The notes: generated from the letters alone by a model not told the origin. A stretch of 64,000 nucleotides of DNA from Nocardia sp. CDC159 (GCF_023740735.1 NZ_JAMRXH010000016.1:1-64000), one strand, 5' to 3'; shown: positions 31,673 through 40,650, counted from the stretch's first letter. Numbers and translations: made by a program.

Positions 31673-34182
31673 ATGAGCTCCCTGCGAGTGAGCCAGCGCA
31701 TGAGCCACCAGCCGCAGAACACTGGCAGCCAGCAGGTCAGCACCCGGTAGAGCAGCACCGCGGGCACGCCGATGGCGGCGGGCACGCCGAATGCGGCCAG
31801 GCCGCCGATGAGCGCCGCCTCCACCGCGCCCACCCCACCCGGCGTCGGCGCGGCCGAGGCCAGTGTGCCGCCGATCATGGTCACCACGGTGACGGTCACG
31901 AATGTGGTACTGCCGCCGAAGGCTTCGATGCTGGCCCACAGCGCCCCGGCCGCGCCGAGGGTGATCGCGGCGCTGCCGCCGACGATCATCGCCAGGCGGC
32001 TCGGGCTGTGCGCCAGATCGCGCAGTTCGTTCACCACCTCGGCCAGCTGCGGCCGCACCTCTGTGCGCAGCCAGCGCCGCACCTGCGGTACGAACATGGC
32101 CACGCCCAGCAGGCCGAACAGCGCGCCCGCCACCAGATACAGCACGGTCGCGCTCGGCACGATGTGCTCCAGATTGGTCGACACCCCGGCCGCCACGCTG
32201 AAGAACACCAGCAGCACCACGTGCGTGCTCACCTGGACCGACTGCTGCAGCGCGACCGCCGCGGTCGCACGGACCGTGCCCAGGCCGCTGTTCTGCAGGA
32301 ACCGCACGTTCAGCGCCAGACCACCGACCCCGGCGGGCGTGGTGGTGGCGGCGAAGGTGTTGGCCACCTGGGCGAGCAGGAGTCGGGGGAAGTTCACCGA
32401 TGCCGAGGTGCAGCCCCACAGCGCCATGGCCGCACCCACGTACCTGCCCACCGACACCGCCAGCCCGAGCAGCGCCCACCACCAGTTGGCCGTGCGCAGT
32501 TCGGTGATGAACGTCGGCACCTGGCTGATGTAGGGATAGGCCACGTACACCAGGCCGATCAGCAGCACCAGCTGGATGATCTGATTGCGCGAGAAGCGCG
32601 TGATACGGGCCGATTCGATGCGATCGGCGTCGGTCTGGTGCAGCACCTCCTCGCGCATCGCCTTCATCAGGGCCCCGGCGTCGGAGACCGATTTGCGCAC
32701 CGAGGCGGACATGGCCGATTTGGTCAGCCGCCGGGAGGCATCGACCACCGCCTGCTCGCCCAGCATCTCGATCGCCACCCGCACCGCGGTCTTCGCGCCG
32801 AACAGCGCGCCCGTGGTCAGCAGCAACTGCGCGATATCGGCGGAGAACCGCGATTCGTACGAGCCGAATTCGGCCCACATGAACCCGCCGAACAGGATCC
32901 GGCCGTCGACGACGCGGATCTCCTCGGCGCGCAGATCGCCGTGCGAGATCTGCGACCGGTGCATGTTCTGCAGCGCGCGCCAGACATTGGCCAGCACGAT
33001 GGTGTCGTCGGTCGCCGACAGCACCGTTCCGCGGGGCACGGTGTGCGCGTAGAGCGTCCAGCCGCGTTCGAGCGCCGCGACCGTGAGCGGCTTGTTGCTG
33101 GCCAGGCCGAGATCGCTGATCGCGATACCCATCAGCGCGCGATGCTCGACCGCGCGCCGCATGGATGCGAAGGCCGCGGGCCGTTCGCTGCTGCGGAAGG
33201 TCAACCAGCGCCGCAACTGCCGCAGCATGCCCCAGCTGCGCTGGTTCTGCCCGTACAGCTCCACCACGAGCCGGTGATGCGGCCCGGTCTCCGCCGACAG
33301 CAGCAGCGGACCGGGCCCGGCCGGGCGAATGACGGTGAAGCCGGTGACGGTATAGCCGCGCCCGGCCAGTACCCGCGCCGCGTCCTCCAGCGGCACCTCC
33401 AGTGCGGGCGTGCCGACCAGCAGCACGATCACCGCCCCCACGAACCAGCCCACGGCCAGTCCGAGCATCGCCCGCGAAGGCACCACCAGACTCACGAACA
33501 GATGCAGCGGGACGAACGCGCCCAGCAGCGCCCACCACCACCGTCGCCAGGACGCGGGCAGCCAGGGGCTGGCGACGGTGAGCATCGCGGTCAGCATGGC
33601 GATCCAGCGCGGATCGTCGAGGAACTGCGACAGGAAGGTGTCGAGCTGTTTGGGCACCGCCAGATGCCACTGCGGCGCGGAGATCCCGGTGCCGGTGATC
33701 GACAGGGCCAGCACCGCGAGCAGCCCGGCCGCGACATAGCCCGCGAGCAGCTTCCACTGCCACCGGAAGATCAGCCGGACCAGGATCGCGAACGGCAGCG
33801 CGAAGATGGCGATGCTGTAGAGCAGATAGACGATATTGGACTGCTCGGCGGTGAGGAAGCCCAGGATGTCGGAGACCGAGCGCTCCAATGCCTCCCAGCG
33901 CGGCCGGGTGATCAGCGAGCCCGCCACGACCAGCGCCACCAGCAGGGCCGACAGCACCACGCGCAGAATGTCGCTGGTGCGCCGCGTCCGCGGCTGCAGC
34001 AGGCTGCCGGAGACGGGTATTTCCCGCCCGTCGACTCGCATGTCGTATCGGAACTTTCGGATCGAGGGAGCGGCGTCGGTCCCGGGGTCGGCTCGGGTGT
34101 GAGTATGCAGGAGGGCCTCGAGCAGCCCGATGGCAACACGCCGTCGCCGCCCGGCGCGGCGGGTGGTGAGCCCGGTCTTCAT
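31669..34182 (-). CDS. Flippase-like membrane protein (LPG-synthase TM family) with internal kinase-like domain, 837 aa
   Basis: Two membrane blocks enclose a soluble domain. The N-terminal half has about six TM helices (for example LLVALVVAGSLI, IVYLLYSIAIFALPFAILV, LGLAVGWFVGAVIVLLVG). The middle (about 310-540) resembles a phosphotransferase/kinase: HRSQISHGDLRAEEIRVVDG has the HGDL catalytic-loop pattern, but the DFG-like segment reads LFGGFMW, so the metal Asp is missing. The C-terminal ~300 residues are the UPF0104/LPG_synthase_TM domain (TPAGVGGLALNVRFLQ, APTPGGVGAVEAAL). Probably a lipid flippase or lipid-modifying membrane protein. ATG 34182 has GGGAGGGAG upstream. Confidence 0.82.
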   Translation of the reverse strand: MKTGLTTRRAGRRRRVAIGLLEALLHTHTRADPGTDAAPSIRKFRYDMRVDGREIPVSGSLLQPRTRRTSDILRVVLSALLVALVVAGSLITRPRWEALERSVSDILGFLTAEQSNIVYLLYSIAIFALPFAILVRLIFRWQWKLLAGYVAAGLLAVLALSITGTGISAPQWHLAVPKQLDTFLSQFLDDPRWIAMLTAMLTVASPWLPASWRRWWWALLGAFVPLHLFVSLVVPSRAMLGLAVGWFVGAVIVLLVGTPALEVPLEDAARVLAGRGYTVTGFTVIRPAGPGPLLLSAETGPHHRLVVELYGQNQRSWGMLRQLRRWLTFRSSERPAAFASMRRAVEHRALMGIAISDLGLASNKPLTVAALERGWTLYAHTVPRGTVLSATDDTIVLANVWRALQNMHRSQISHGDLRAEEIRVVDGRILFGGFMWAEFGSYESRFSADIAQLLLTTGALFGAKTAVRVAIEMLGEQAVVDASRRLTKSAMSASVRKSVSDAGALMKAMREEVLHQTDADRIESARITRFSRNQIIQLVLLIGLVYVAYPYISQVPTFITELRTANWWWALLGLAVSVGRYVGAAMALWGCTSASVNFPRLLLAQVANTFAATTTPAGVGGLALNVRFLQNSGLGTVRATAAVALQQSVQVSTHVVLLVFFSVAAGVSTNLEHIVPSATVLYLVAGALFGLLGVAMFVPQVRRWLRTEVRPQLAEVVNELRDLAHSPSRLAMIVGGSAAITLGAAGALWASIEAFGGSTTFVTVTVVTMIGGTLASAAPTPGGVGAVEAALIGGLAAFGVPAAIGVPAVLLYRVLTCWLPVFCGWWLMRWLTRRELI

Positions 34183-34290
34183 GCGAACTCCCTCCCAGAC
34201 GACCACGGGTGATCTTATTGGGTAGTGGGCGACCGACCGGTAGCGACGATTCCATGGTGCGAACTTCGTTGAGCATGCAACCATCACACG

Positions 34291-34917
34291 GTGAGCCGAG
34301 ATGTCCGTATTTGCTTTGTCGGTGATTCGCTGGTGGCAGGGCACGGAGATCGGCTATGCCTGGGCTGGACCGGGCGACTGGCCGCACGGGCGATCAACGC
34401 CGGACGCCCGGTCACCCACTACAACCTCGGCGTGCGCGGACAGACCTCGGCCGATATCGCGGCGCGCTGGGAGCCCGAATGCGAACAGCGGCTGCCCGAG
34501 GGCACCGATGCCCGCGTGGTGTTCTCCTTCGGGATCAACGACACCCTGATCGAGGACGGCCGCGTCCGGGTGCCCACCGAACAGTCCATCGCCGATCTGA
34601 CCGCCATCCTGCGCCGCGCCAAGGCCAGGCGCTGGGAGACCATGGTGGTGGCCCCGCCGCCGGTCGACGACATCGAGCAGAACGGTCGCATCGAGAAATT
34701 GGATGCGCACTTCACCGAGGTCTGCGAGGGCGAGGACATTCCCTATGTGCGGGTGCATCAGCCGCTGCGGCACAGCGAGACCTGGATGCGCGAGGTGCGC
34801 GCGGGCGACGGCTTCCATCCGAGCGCGGCCGGTTATGAGGAATTCGCGGCGCTGATCGTCCCGCTGTGGCTGCTGTGGCTGTCCGAACCGGGATCCGGTT
34901 TGCCCGACGTGGGGTGA
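34291..34917 (+). CDS. SGNH/GDSL-family hydrolase, 208 aa
   Basis: Block I FVGDSLVAGHGD carries the catalytic Ser, block II is NLGVRGQTSADI (Gly), block III FSFGINDTL (Asn), and block V GDGFHPSAAGYE gives Asp and His. This is a complete esterase/lipase active site of the SGNH superfamily. No signal peptide is visible, so it is probably cytoplasmic. It begins at GTG 34291, divergent from the flippase-like gene. Substrate unknown. Confidence 0.86.
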   Translation: MSRDVRICFVGDSLVAGHGDRLCLGWTGRLAARAINAGRPVTHYNLGVRGQTSADIAARWEPECEQRLPEGTDARVVFSFGINDTLIEDGRVRVPTEQSIADLTAILRRAKARRWETMVVAPPPVDDIEQNGRIEKLDAHFTEVCEGEDIPYVRVHQPLRHSETWMREVRAGDGFHPSAAGYEEFAALIVPLWLLWLSEPGSGLPDVG

Positions 34918-34967
34918 GCGGATTGGCTACCGTGGGGTCCTCACAGGTATGGGAATGAGGTTCGGAC

Positions 34968-35528
34968 ATGGGGAAAGTCGTTGTCGCGGAATTCGTCTCG
35001 CTCGACGGATTCATTCAGGACCCGGCCTGGACGGCCCCGTTCTGGCACGACCGGATCGGTGATTTCAAATCCGCGGAGTTACAGGAGGCCGAGGCACTGC
35101 TCCTGGGGCGCTCTACCTATCAGATGTTCGCCGCCTCCTGGCCGAACCACCCGGAGCAGGGCGCCTACAAGGACAAGATGAACGCCATGCCCAAATATGT
35201 CGCGACCACGACGCTGACCCAGCTGGAGTGGAACGCCCAGCGCATCGAGGGCGAGGTCACCGAGGGTATCGCGAAGCTGCGTACCGAGCGGAATCTGCTG
35301 GTCTTCGGCTCCGGCACACTGGTCGACTATCTGCGGGCGCACGAACTGGTCGACGAGTACCGCCTGGTGATCTATCCGGTGCTGCTCGGCAACGGGCTGC
35401 GGCTGTTCAATCTCACCGAGGTCGAGGCGACTCTGACGCTCAACAATTCTCAGGCACTCGACAACGGCGTGCTGCTCGCGACCTACCGGGTCAGCGCCAA
35501 TTCCGTGACCCGGCCCAGCTTCGGCTGA
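34968..35528 (+). CDS. Dihydrofolate reductase family protein (RibD C-terminal-like), 186 aa
   Basis: Small reductase-fold protein of the DHFR/RibD-C family, starting VVVAEFVSLDGFIQDP and including LLLGRSTYQMFAASWP, LLVFGSGTLVDYL and EYRLVIYPVLLGNGLRLF. These match the NADPH-binding pattern of YyaP/YwjB-like proteins. The physiological substrate of this branch is unknown. GAGG is eight bases ahead of the ATG. It ends 7 bp from the convergent oxidoreductase stop. Confidence 0.85.
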   Translation: MGKVVVAEFVSLDGFIQDPAWTAPFWHDRIGDFKSAELQEAEALLLGRSTYQMFAASWPNHPEQGAYKDKMNAMPKYVATTTLTQLEWNAQRIEGEVTEGIAKLRTERNLLVFGSGTLVDYLRAHELVDEYRLVIYPVLLGNGLRLFNLTEVEATLTLNNSQALDNGVLLATYRVSANSVTRPSFG

Positions 35529-35535
35529 GCGGCCT

Positions 35536-37071
35536 TCAGCGCGTCTCCAGGACCGCCATTGCCGCGTTGTGCCCGCCGATCCCGCTGACCCCGCCGCCGC
35601 GGACCGCGCCCGCACCGCACAGGAATACGTTCGAATGACCGGTCGCCACCCCCCAGCGCGCGGCCGGGGTGGGATCGTCGTCGGTGCGGAACGGGAAGCT
35701 CAGATCGGTATGGAAGATGTGGCCGCCGGGCAGGCCGAGTTCGTGCTCCAGATCGATCGGCGATTTCGCCTCCAGACAGGGCCGGCCGTCCGGGGCCGTG
35801 ACCAGGCAGTCGCGGATCGGTTCGGCGAGCACCGAATCCAGTTGGGCCAGCGTCGATTCCACCAGCCGCCGCGTGACCCCCTCGGGATCGTCGGCGAACA
35901 GCCGCGCGGGCGTATGCAGGCCGAACAGGGTGAGGGTGTGCACACCCCGCGCGGCGAGGCCGGGAGACAGGATCGAGGGGTCGGTGAGGGTGTGGCAGTA
36001 GATCTCCGACGGTGGGGCGCTCGGCGGCCGCCCGGCCGTGGCCTCGCGGTAGGCCCGTTCGAGCTGGGTGTAACCCTCGGCGATATGGAAGGTTCCGGCG
36101 AAGGCGTCGTGCGGATCGACCGCGTCGCGCAACCGGGGCAGGCGACGTAACAGCATATTGATCTTCAGCTGTGCCCCTTCGGGTTTCGCGGGCGCGGGCT
36201 CGCCCAGCAGCCGCGCCAGCTCGTGTGGGGCGGCGTTGACCAGGACGTGGCGCGCGCCGACCGCTCCGCCCGCACAACGGATTTCGGCGCGCACGCCGTC
36301 GGTCTCGATCGCCGTGACCGCATGCCCCGGCCGCAGCTCGGCCCCGGCCGCGCGGGCCGCGGCGGCGAGAGCGTCGGTGAGCGCGCCCATCCCGCCCACC
36401 GGCACATCCCAGTCGCCGGTGCCGTTGCCGATGACGTGATAGAGGAAGCAGCGGTTCTGGCGCAGCTGTGGATCGTGGGCGTGGGTGAAGGTGCCGATCA
36501 GCGCGTCGGTGAGGACCACGCCACGCACGGTGTCGTCGGCGAAGGTGGCCTCGATCGTCTCACCCAGCGGGCGTTCGAAGATCGCCTCCCAGGTCGCGGT
36601 GTCGTCGACGATGCGCTCCAGTTCGGCGCGGGTGGGCAGGGGCGCGGTGAGGGTGGGGAACACCCGCTGCGCCAGCCGGGCGGTCGTGCCGTAGAACCGT
36701 TGCCACGCTCGGTGATCCGATTCCGAGCCGGTGAGCCGGGCGAAGCTCGCCCGGGTGCGCTCCGGATCGGCGGTGTCCACCAGCAGGCCGCCGTCGCCGA
36801 CCGGGGTGTAGGAGGAGATGCGGCGGCGCCGGGTCTCGAATCGCAGGCCCAGTTCGGTCACCACCTGCCGCGGCAGCAGGCTCACCAGATACGAGTACCG
36901 CGACAGCCGGGCGTCGAAATCCGGGAACACCCGCTCCGACACCGCCGCCCCTCCGGTCCGCCCAGCGCGCTCCAGGACCAGCACCGAGCGACCGGCCCGG
37001 GCCAGATAGGCGGCCGCGACCAGGCCGTTGTGACCGCCGCCGACGATGACGACGTCGTAGCTAGAAGGCAT
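35536..37071 (-). CDS. FAD-dependent phytoene-desaturase-like oxidoreductase, 511 aa
   Basis: FAD enzyme of the carotenoid-desaturase/PYROXD2-like amine-oxidase superfamily. The N-terminal dinucleotide motif is VVIVGGGHNGLVAAAYLARAG, followed by ERAGRTGGAA. The C-terminal FAD contact reads FLCGAGAVRGGGVSGIGGHNAA. No phytoene synthase or other carotenoid gene is nearby, so a carotenoid role is not supported. It follows the methyltransferase gene by 12 bp, so the two form an operon. Confidence 0.87.
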   Translation of the reverse strand: MPSSYDVVIVGGGHNGLVAAAYLARAGRSVLVLERAGRTGGAAVSERVFPDFDARLSRYSYLVSLLPRQVVTELGLRFETRRRRISSYTPVGDGGLLVDTADPERTRASFARLTGSESDHRAWQRFYGTTARLAQRVFPTLTAPLPTRAELERIVDDTATWEAIFERPLGETIEATFADDTVRGVVLTDALIGTFTHAHDPQLRQNRCFLYHVIGNGTGDWDVPVGGMGALTDALAAAARAAGAELRPGHAVTAIETDGVRAEIRCAGGAVGARHVLVNAAPHELARLLGEPAPAKPEGAQLKINMLLRRLPRLRDAVDPHDAFAGTFHIAEGYTQLERAYREATAGRPPSAPPSEIYCHTLTDPSILSPGLAARGVHTLTLFGLHTPARLFADDPEGVTRRLVESTLAQLDSVLAEPIRDCLVTAPDGRPCLEAKSPIDLEHELGLPGGHIFHTDLSFPFRTDDDPTPAARWGVATGHSNVFLCGAGAVRGGGVSGIGGHNAAMAVLETR

Positions 37072-37083
37072 CTGCCCTGGATA

Positions 37084-37734
37084 TCACGATTCCGGCCGCT
37101 TGGTCGCGAGCAGATACCCCTGCGGCCCGCGCTCGTCCGGATCGCCTTCCCGCCACAGGCGGGCGATCGGACGGAATCCGGCGTCGCGCAGGCGGCTTTC
37201 CAGTCCGCGCAGCGACCACCAGTACGCCTGGGCTACCGCATGGTCGTGCGCCAGCACATCCGTCGCATCGTCGACGGCCTGGAAGGCCAGCAGCAGATGC
37301 CCGCCGTCGGCCAGGACGCGCCCGAATTCGGTGAAGACCGCCGGAATGCGCTCGGGCGGAGTGTGAATGATGCTGTACCAGGCCACGATTCCACCCAGCG
37401 CGCCGTCGGCCAGCGCCAGGTCCTCCATGGTGCCCTGGTCGAACCGCAGCCGCGGATACGCCGCCCGCGCCAGCCGGATCATCTCCGGTGACAGATCGAT
37501 GCCGAACACATCGAGCCCCAGGCCGTGCAGATGCGCCGCGATCCGGCCCGGTCCGCAACCCAGCTCCGCGACGGTGCCGCGCACCACGTCCGCGAACGCC
37601 CGCAGCATCGCCCGATCGAACGGCCGCTTGTCCATCTCACCCGCGGCGATTTCCGCGTATTTCTCCGCGAGCGCGTCGTATCCCGCCCGCGTCGCCGCCA
37701 CATCCGCCCATTCGCTCGCCATCGAATCTCGCAC
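37084..37734 (-). CDS. SAM-dependent class I methyltransferase, 216 aa
   Basis: Rossmann methyltransferase with motif I TVAELGCGPGRIAAHL, the acidic end of strand 2 at FGIDLSPEM, and a motif-IV-like GGIVAWYSIIH. The target (small molecule or lipid) is unknown. Start is GTG 37734, because TAGGCT lies exactly six bases upstream on the minus strand (plus 37741-37746), giving a leaderless mRNA. An internal ATG at 37722 is the alternative. First gene of an operon with the oxidoreductase. Confidence 0.82.
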   Translation of the reverse strand: MRDSMASEWADVAATRAGYDALAEKYAEIAAGEMDKRPFDRAMLRAFADVVRGTVAELGCGPGRIAAHLHGLGLDVFGIDLSPEMIRLARAAYPRLRFDQGTMEDLALADGALGGIVAWYSIIHTPPERIPAVFTEFGRVLADGGHLLLAFQAVDDATDVLAHDHAVAQAYWWSLRGLESRLRDAGFRPIARLWREGDPDERGPQGYLLATKRPES

Positions 37735-37774
37735 CGCGCCAGCCTATCTGCGCCACCGGCGGGAGAATTGCGCC

Positions 37775-38350
37775 ATGGAGACGCTCGCATCGAAGACGGT
37801 CTACATCAATCCCTGGATGGAGGTCCGCGAGGACAGCGTGCGGCGTTCGGACGGATCCACCGGCATCTTCGGCGTCGTGCACTGCCCCGATTTCGCCATC
37901 GTGGTGCCGATGGACGGCGACCGGCTGCATCTGGTCGAGCAGTACCGCTATGCCCAGCGCCGGCGCGGCTGGGAGTTCCCCGCCGGGACGCTGCCCGGCC
38001 GGGCCGTCGGCGATCCCATCGACCTCGCGCATCGGGAGCTGCGCGAGGAGACCGGGCTGCGGGCGGGCCGATTGATGCGGCTCGGCACCGTGGACGCCGC
38101 GACCGGTTCGCTGGCTCAGCGCGGACAGGTCTTCCTCGCCACCGAACTCACCGCGGGCGAGCCGGAGCGCGAACCCGAGGAGCAGGACATGCGGTCGGCG
38201 TGGTTCGAGCGCGCGCGGGTGGAGCAGATGATCCGGGCGGGGGAGATCACCGACGCCCAGTCCATCGCGGCCTATTCATTGCTCCTGCTGCACGAGCGGG
38301 CCGGTGCGGGCGACGGCCGGGATGCCGTGCGGCGCGGCGCGGGCCAATAG
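37775..38350 (+). CDS. NUDIX hydrolase, 191 aa
   Basis: ADP-ribose-pyrophosphatase-like NUDIX protein. The box reads EFPAGTLPGRAVGDPIDLAH then RELREETGL, so the REUxEExGU part is intact, while the first half has a 2-residue insertion and lacks the usual first Glu. The fold otherwise matches (VVPMDGDRLHLVEQYRYAQR; DMRSAWFERARVEQM). It probably hydrolyses a nucleoside diphosphate linked to X. GGGAG precedes the ATG. Its 3' end overlaps the convergent DUF2332 gene by 75 bp. Confidence 0.83.
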   Translation: METLASKTVYINPWMEVREDSVRRSDGSTGIFGVVHCPDFAIVVPMDGDRLHLVEQYRYAQRRRGWEFPAGTLPGRAVGDPIDLAHRELREETGLRAGRLMRLGTVDAATGSLAQRGQVFLATELTAGEPEREPEEQDMRSAWFERARVEQMIRAGEITDAQSIAAYSLLLLHERAGAGDGRDAVRRGAGQ

Positions 38351-39367
38351 CCGCGGGGGCGCGTCGCCGAGGCGGGCGGTGAGGAGGAAGCCGTTGCCGT
38401 CGTCCGCGGTGCCCTGCGGCTCGAAGCAGATGTGGGCGAAGGCGGCTCGGGGGGAGCTCGCGGCGGCCAGGCGCGCCAGCTCGGCTCGCACCGCCCGCCA
38501 CTCCTCCTCCGGCACGTACTGGCGCATGACCGAATGCCAGACGATGGTCAACGTGCCCGGGACGAGGTCGAGGTCGCCGAGGAAGTCCCGGGCGTGGGTG
38601 CGGGTGACCGTCGCGGGTATCCGCCGCGCCAGGCGCAGCGCACCGTCGAGCCGGGCCAGCCGGTCGGGCTGATCGGGCCAGACGTAGGCGCGCAGCGACA
38701 GTGCGTCGGCGGGGGAACCGGGATCCAGCGGGGCCGGATCGCAGCCCGCGCGCGCCACGACCTCGACCCGCGGATGGCGCTCGACGGCGGCCCGCAGCCA
38801 CGGCGGTATCGGCGTCCGCCACGCGCGTTCGATCGTGACCGGGGAACCCGTCGGCCCCCAGGCCAGATCGCCTGCGGCCCAGTGGAAATGGTCGGCCCGC
38901 AGATTCAGGCCCGCGCTGCTGCCCAACTCCAGCAGCCGGATCGGCAGGGGCGTGGCGTCCACCGCCGCCAGCAGACCGGCCAGCAGCGGAACGGCCCGGC
39001 CCACCTCGTTCGTCTGCGGTGGCCGGGTCAGCCAGTCCGCGATCCACTCCGGCTGGTCGGCGACCGTGGCCCGGAAGGCTTGCCACACAGCGCCATTCGA
39101 CGGTGGCGGGGCCGCGGCGCCCGTGCTCGGATAGTGCGCGGCGAGTTCCGGGGCCCGGCCCGACAGCGCCAGCGCGTGCACGGCCGCCATGAAGCGCAGC
39201 GGGACCGCCGCGTCCCGGGTGCTCCGCTCATATCCGGTCAGGGCGCGGGCGCACGGCCCGCCATCGGCGAGATCGCGCGCCACCCGCTCCAAAAGGCCCG
39301 CGTAGAGCGGAGATCCGAGCTGGGCGCAGGCTCGGGCGTGCAGGCGGAAATGCGAGACGAGCGACAT
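38276..39367 (-). CDS. DUF2332 domain protein, 363 aa
   Basis: Matches the DUF2332 family: SLVSHFRLHARACAQLGSPLYAGLL at the N-terminus, LLELGSSAGLNLRADHFHW in the middle, and TIVWHSVMRQYVPEEEW and FEPQGTADDGNGF near the end. The SSAGLNL segment resembles a SAM-binding loop, so a methyltransferase-like fold is possible, but no function is established. I choose the ATG at 39367; an upstream TTG exists. It overlaps the 3' end of the convergent NUDIX gene and diverges from the HTH-citrate synthase across an operator-like palindrome. Confidence 0.8.
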   Translation of the reverse strand: MSLVSHFRLHARACAQLGSPLYAGLLERVARDLADGGPCARALTGYERSTRDAAVPLRFMAAVHALALSGRAPELAAHYPSTGAAAPPPSNGAVWQAFRATVADQPEWIADWLTRPPQTNEVGRAVPLLAGLLAAVDATPLPIRLLELGSSAGLNLRADHFHWAAGDLAWGPTGSPVTIERAWRTPIPPWLRAAVERHPRVEVVARAGCDPAPLDPGSPADALSLRAYVWPDQPDRLARLDGALRLARRIPATVTRTHARDFLGDLDLVPGTLTIVWHSVMRQYVPEEEWRAVRAELARLAAASSPRAAFAHICFEPQGTADDGNGFLLTARLGDAPPRLLARAAPHGIPAVARTGPLVQQEQ

Positions 39368-39398
39368 ATCTGGACTGTGCCTGCCGCGGTGCCGGTAA

Positions 39399-39416
39399 AT
39401 CAATATTGATTATGAT
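39399..39416 (+). promoter_or_regulatory. Palindromic operator abutting a leaderless -10 (HTH-citrate synthase)
   Basis: A perfect 12-bp palindrome ATCAATATTGAT (39399-39410) is followed at once by TATGAT (39411-39416). Six bases later comes the ATG at 39423, the layout of a leaderless promoter. The palindrome covers the region just upstream of the -10 and should block or re-shape the promoter when bound. The gene's own N-terminal HTH is the obvious candidate ligand. Confidence 0.65.
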
Positions 39417-39422
39417 CAACCG

Positions 39423-40598
39423 ATGTTGGACTGGATCGATTCGGCGACGGCGGTCGAGCGACTGGGGGTGAAGCCCGCGACGCTCTACGCCTATGTCAGT
39501 CGTGGGGTGCTGCGCCGCCGCTACGATCCCGAGCGCCGCCGCAGCCTGTTCGATCCGGTCGAGGTCGAGCGGCTGGCTCGGCGCGGCAAACCGCGCCGCA
39601 AACCCGCGCCGACCGAGATCGCGATCGAATCACGCGTCACCGCACTGGGTTCGGACCGGCCCTACTATCGCGGGCTGGACGCCCTGGCCCTCGCCGACGC
39701 GCACTCGTTCGAGGCCGTCGCGGAGTGGTTGTGGGGGCGCGAGCTGCGCGACACCGGTCCCTGGCGGCCCCGCCCGGCGGCGGTCGCGGGGGCACGCCGG
39801 GTCCAGCGCGGACTGCCCGCGGATTCGGCGTCGCTGGACCGGCTGCAACTCGTGGTGCCCGCGCTGGCGATCGCGGACCCGCGCCGGGCCGATCGCGAGA
39901 TCGACCCCGCCACGTTCGTCGCGGATATGGTCACGGCCCTGCCGCAACGGTCGAAACCGGCCGATCCGAGCATGGCCGGGCTGCTGTGGTCGCGACTCGC
40001 CCCCCGGCCTCCGGCCGCCGCCGGTGAACTGAAGGCCCTCGAGACGGCCATGATTCTGCTCGCCGACCACGAACTGGCCGCCTCCACCTTCGCCGCCCGG
40101 GTGGCCGCCTCGGTGCGCGCGGACCCGTACGCCGTGGTCAGTACCGGCCTCGGCGTGGTCGGCGGGCCCATGCACGGTGGAGCCTCGCTCGGTGTGGAGC
40201 GGCTGCTCGCCGAGATCGAGCGGCCCGCCGACGTCGCGCGCGTCCTCGGCGACCGGCTGCTGCGTGGGGAACGCATTCCCGGTGCGGGCCACACGGTCTA
40301 CCGCGGCGGCGACGGTCGCGGCGCCCATCTGCTCGACCGGCTGCGCGCGCTGGCTCCGGATCATCCGAAACTGCCGGTGGCCGAGGCGGTCCTGACCGAG
40401 CTGCGGCATCGCCGCCTGCCCGCCTTCAATATCGACCTCGCACTCGGCCTGCTCACCACGATCTTCGATATGCCGGAGGGCTCCGGCGAGACGATCTTCG
40501 CCGTCGCCCGCACCGCCGGATGGCTGGCGCACGCTCGCGAGGAATACGCCACCCGCACCCCGTTCCGGCCGCGAGCGATCGGGCCGCGCCGGGGGTGA
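39423..40598 (+). CDS. Citrate synthase with N-terminal helix-turn-helix domain, 391 aa
   Basis: Residues 1-60 form an HTH of the MerR/excisionase type (IDSATAVERLGVKPATLYAY, RRRYDPERRRSLFDPVEVERL). A citrate synthase domain follows with its catalytic residues: His in GGPMHGGASLGVE, His in GAGHTVYRGGDGRG and Asp in FNIDLALGLL. It can therefore condense an acyl-CoA (acetyl- or propionyl-CoA) with an oxoacid, and it may also bind DNA. Fusions of this kind are known in actinobacteria, but their function is not established. A palindrome lies against its leaderless -10, which suggests autoregulation. A strong hairpin follows the stop. Confidence 0.87.
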   Translation: MLDWIDSATAVERLGVKPATLYAYVSRGVLRRRYDPERRRSLFDPVEVERLARRGKPRRKPAPTEIAIESRVTALGSDRPYYRGLDALALADAHSFEAVAEWLWGRELRDTGPWRPRPAAVAGARRVQRGLPADSASLDRLQLVVPALAIADPRRADREIDPATFVADMVTALPQRSKPADPSMAGLLWSRLAPRPPAAAGELKALETAMILLADHELAASTFAARVAASVRADPYAVVSTGLGVVGGPMHGGASLGVERLLAEIERPADVARVLGDRLLRGERIPGAGHTVYRGGDGRGAHLLDRLRALAPDHPKLPVAEAVLTELRHRRLPAFNIDLALGLLTTIFDMPEGSGETIFAVARTAGWLAHAREEYATRTPFRPRAIGPRRG

Positions 40599-40606
40599 AT
40601 GCGCGA

Positions 40607-40637
40607 ACGGGCGCGGAACCGGAAGTTCCGCGCCCGT
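40607..40637. terminator. Bidirectional hairpin terminator
   Basis: Perfect 12-bp arms ACGGGCGCGGAA (40607-40618) and TTCCGCGCCCGT (40626-40637) with a 7-base loop lie between the convergent citrate synthase and cutinase genes. Confidence 0.85.
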
Positions 40638-40650
40638 CGTCGGAGGTGGG

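Noticed and set aside
30782..34387. A 1201-codon minus-strand and a 926-codon plus-strand frame over the flippase-like gene
   Set aside because: Both overlap well-supported genes and show the low-complexity Arg/Ala/Gly/Gln pattern of shadow frames in high-GC DNA.
37775..38350. NUDIX protein considered as another dead enzyme
   Set aside because: The REUxEExGU half of the box is intact, and a shifted or inserted first half is common in ADP-ribose pyrophosphatase-like members.
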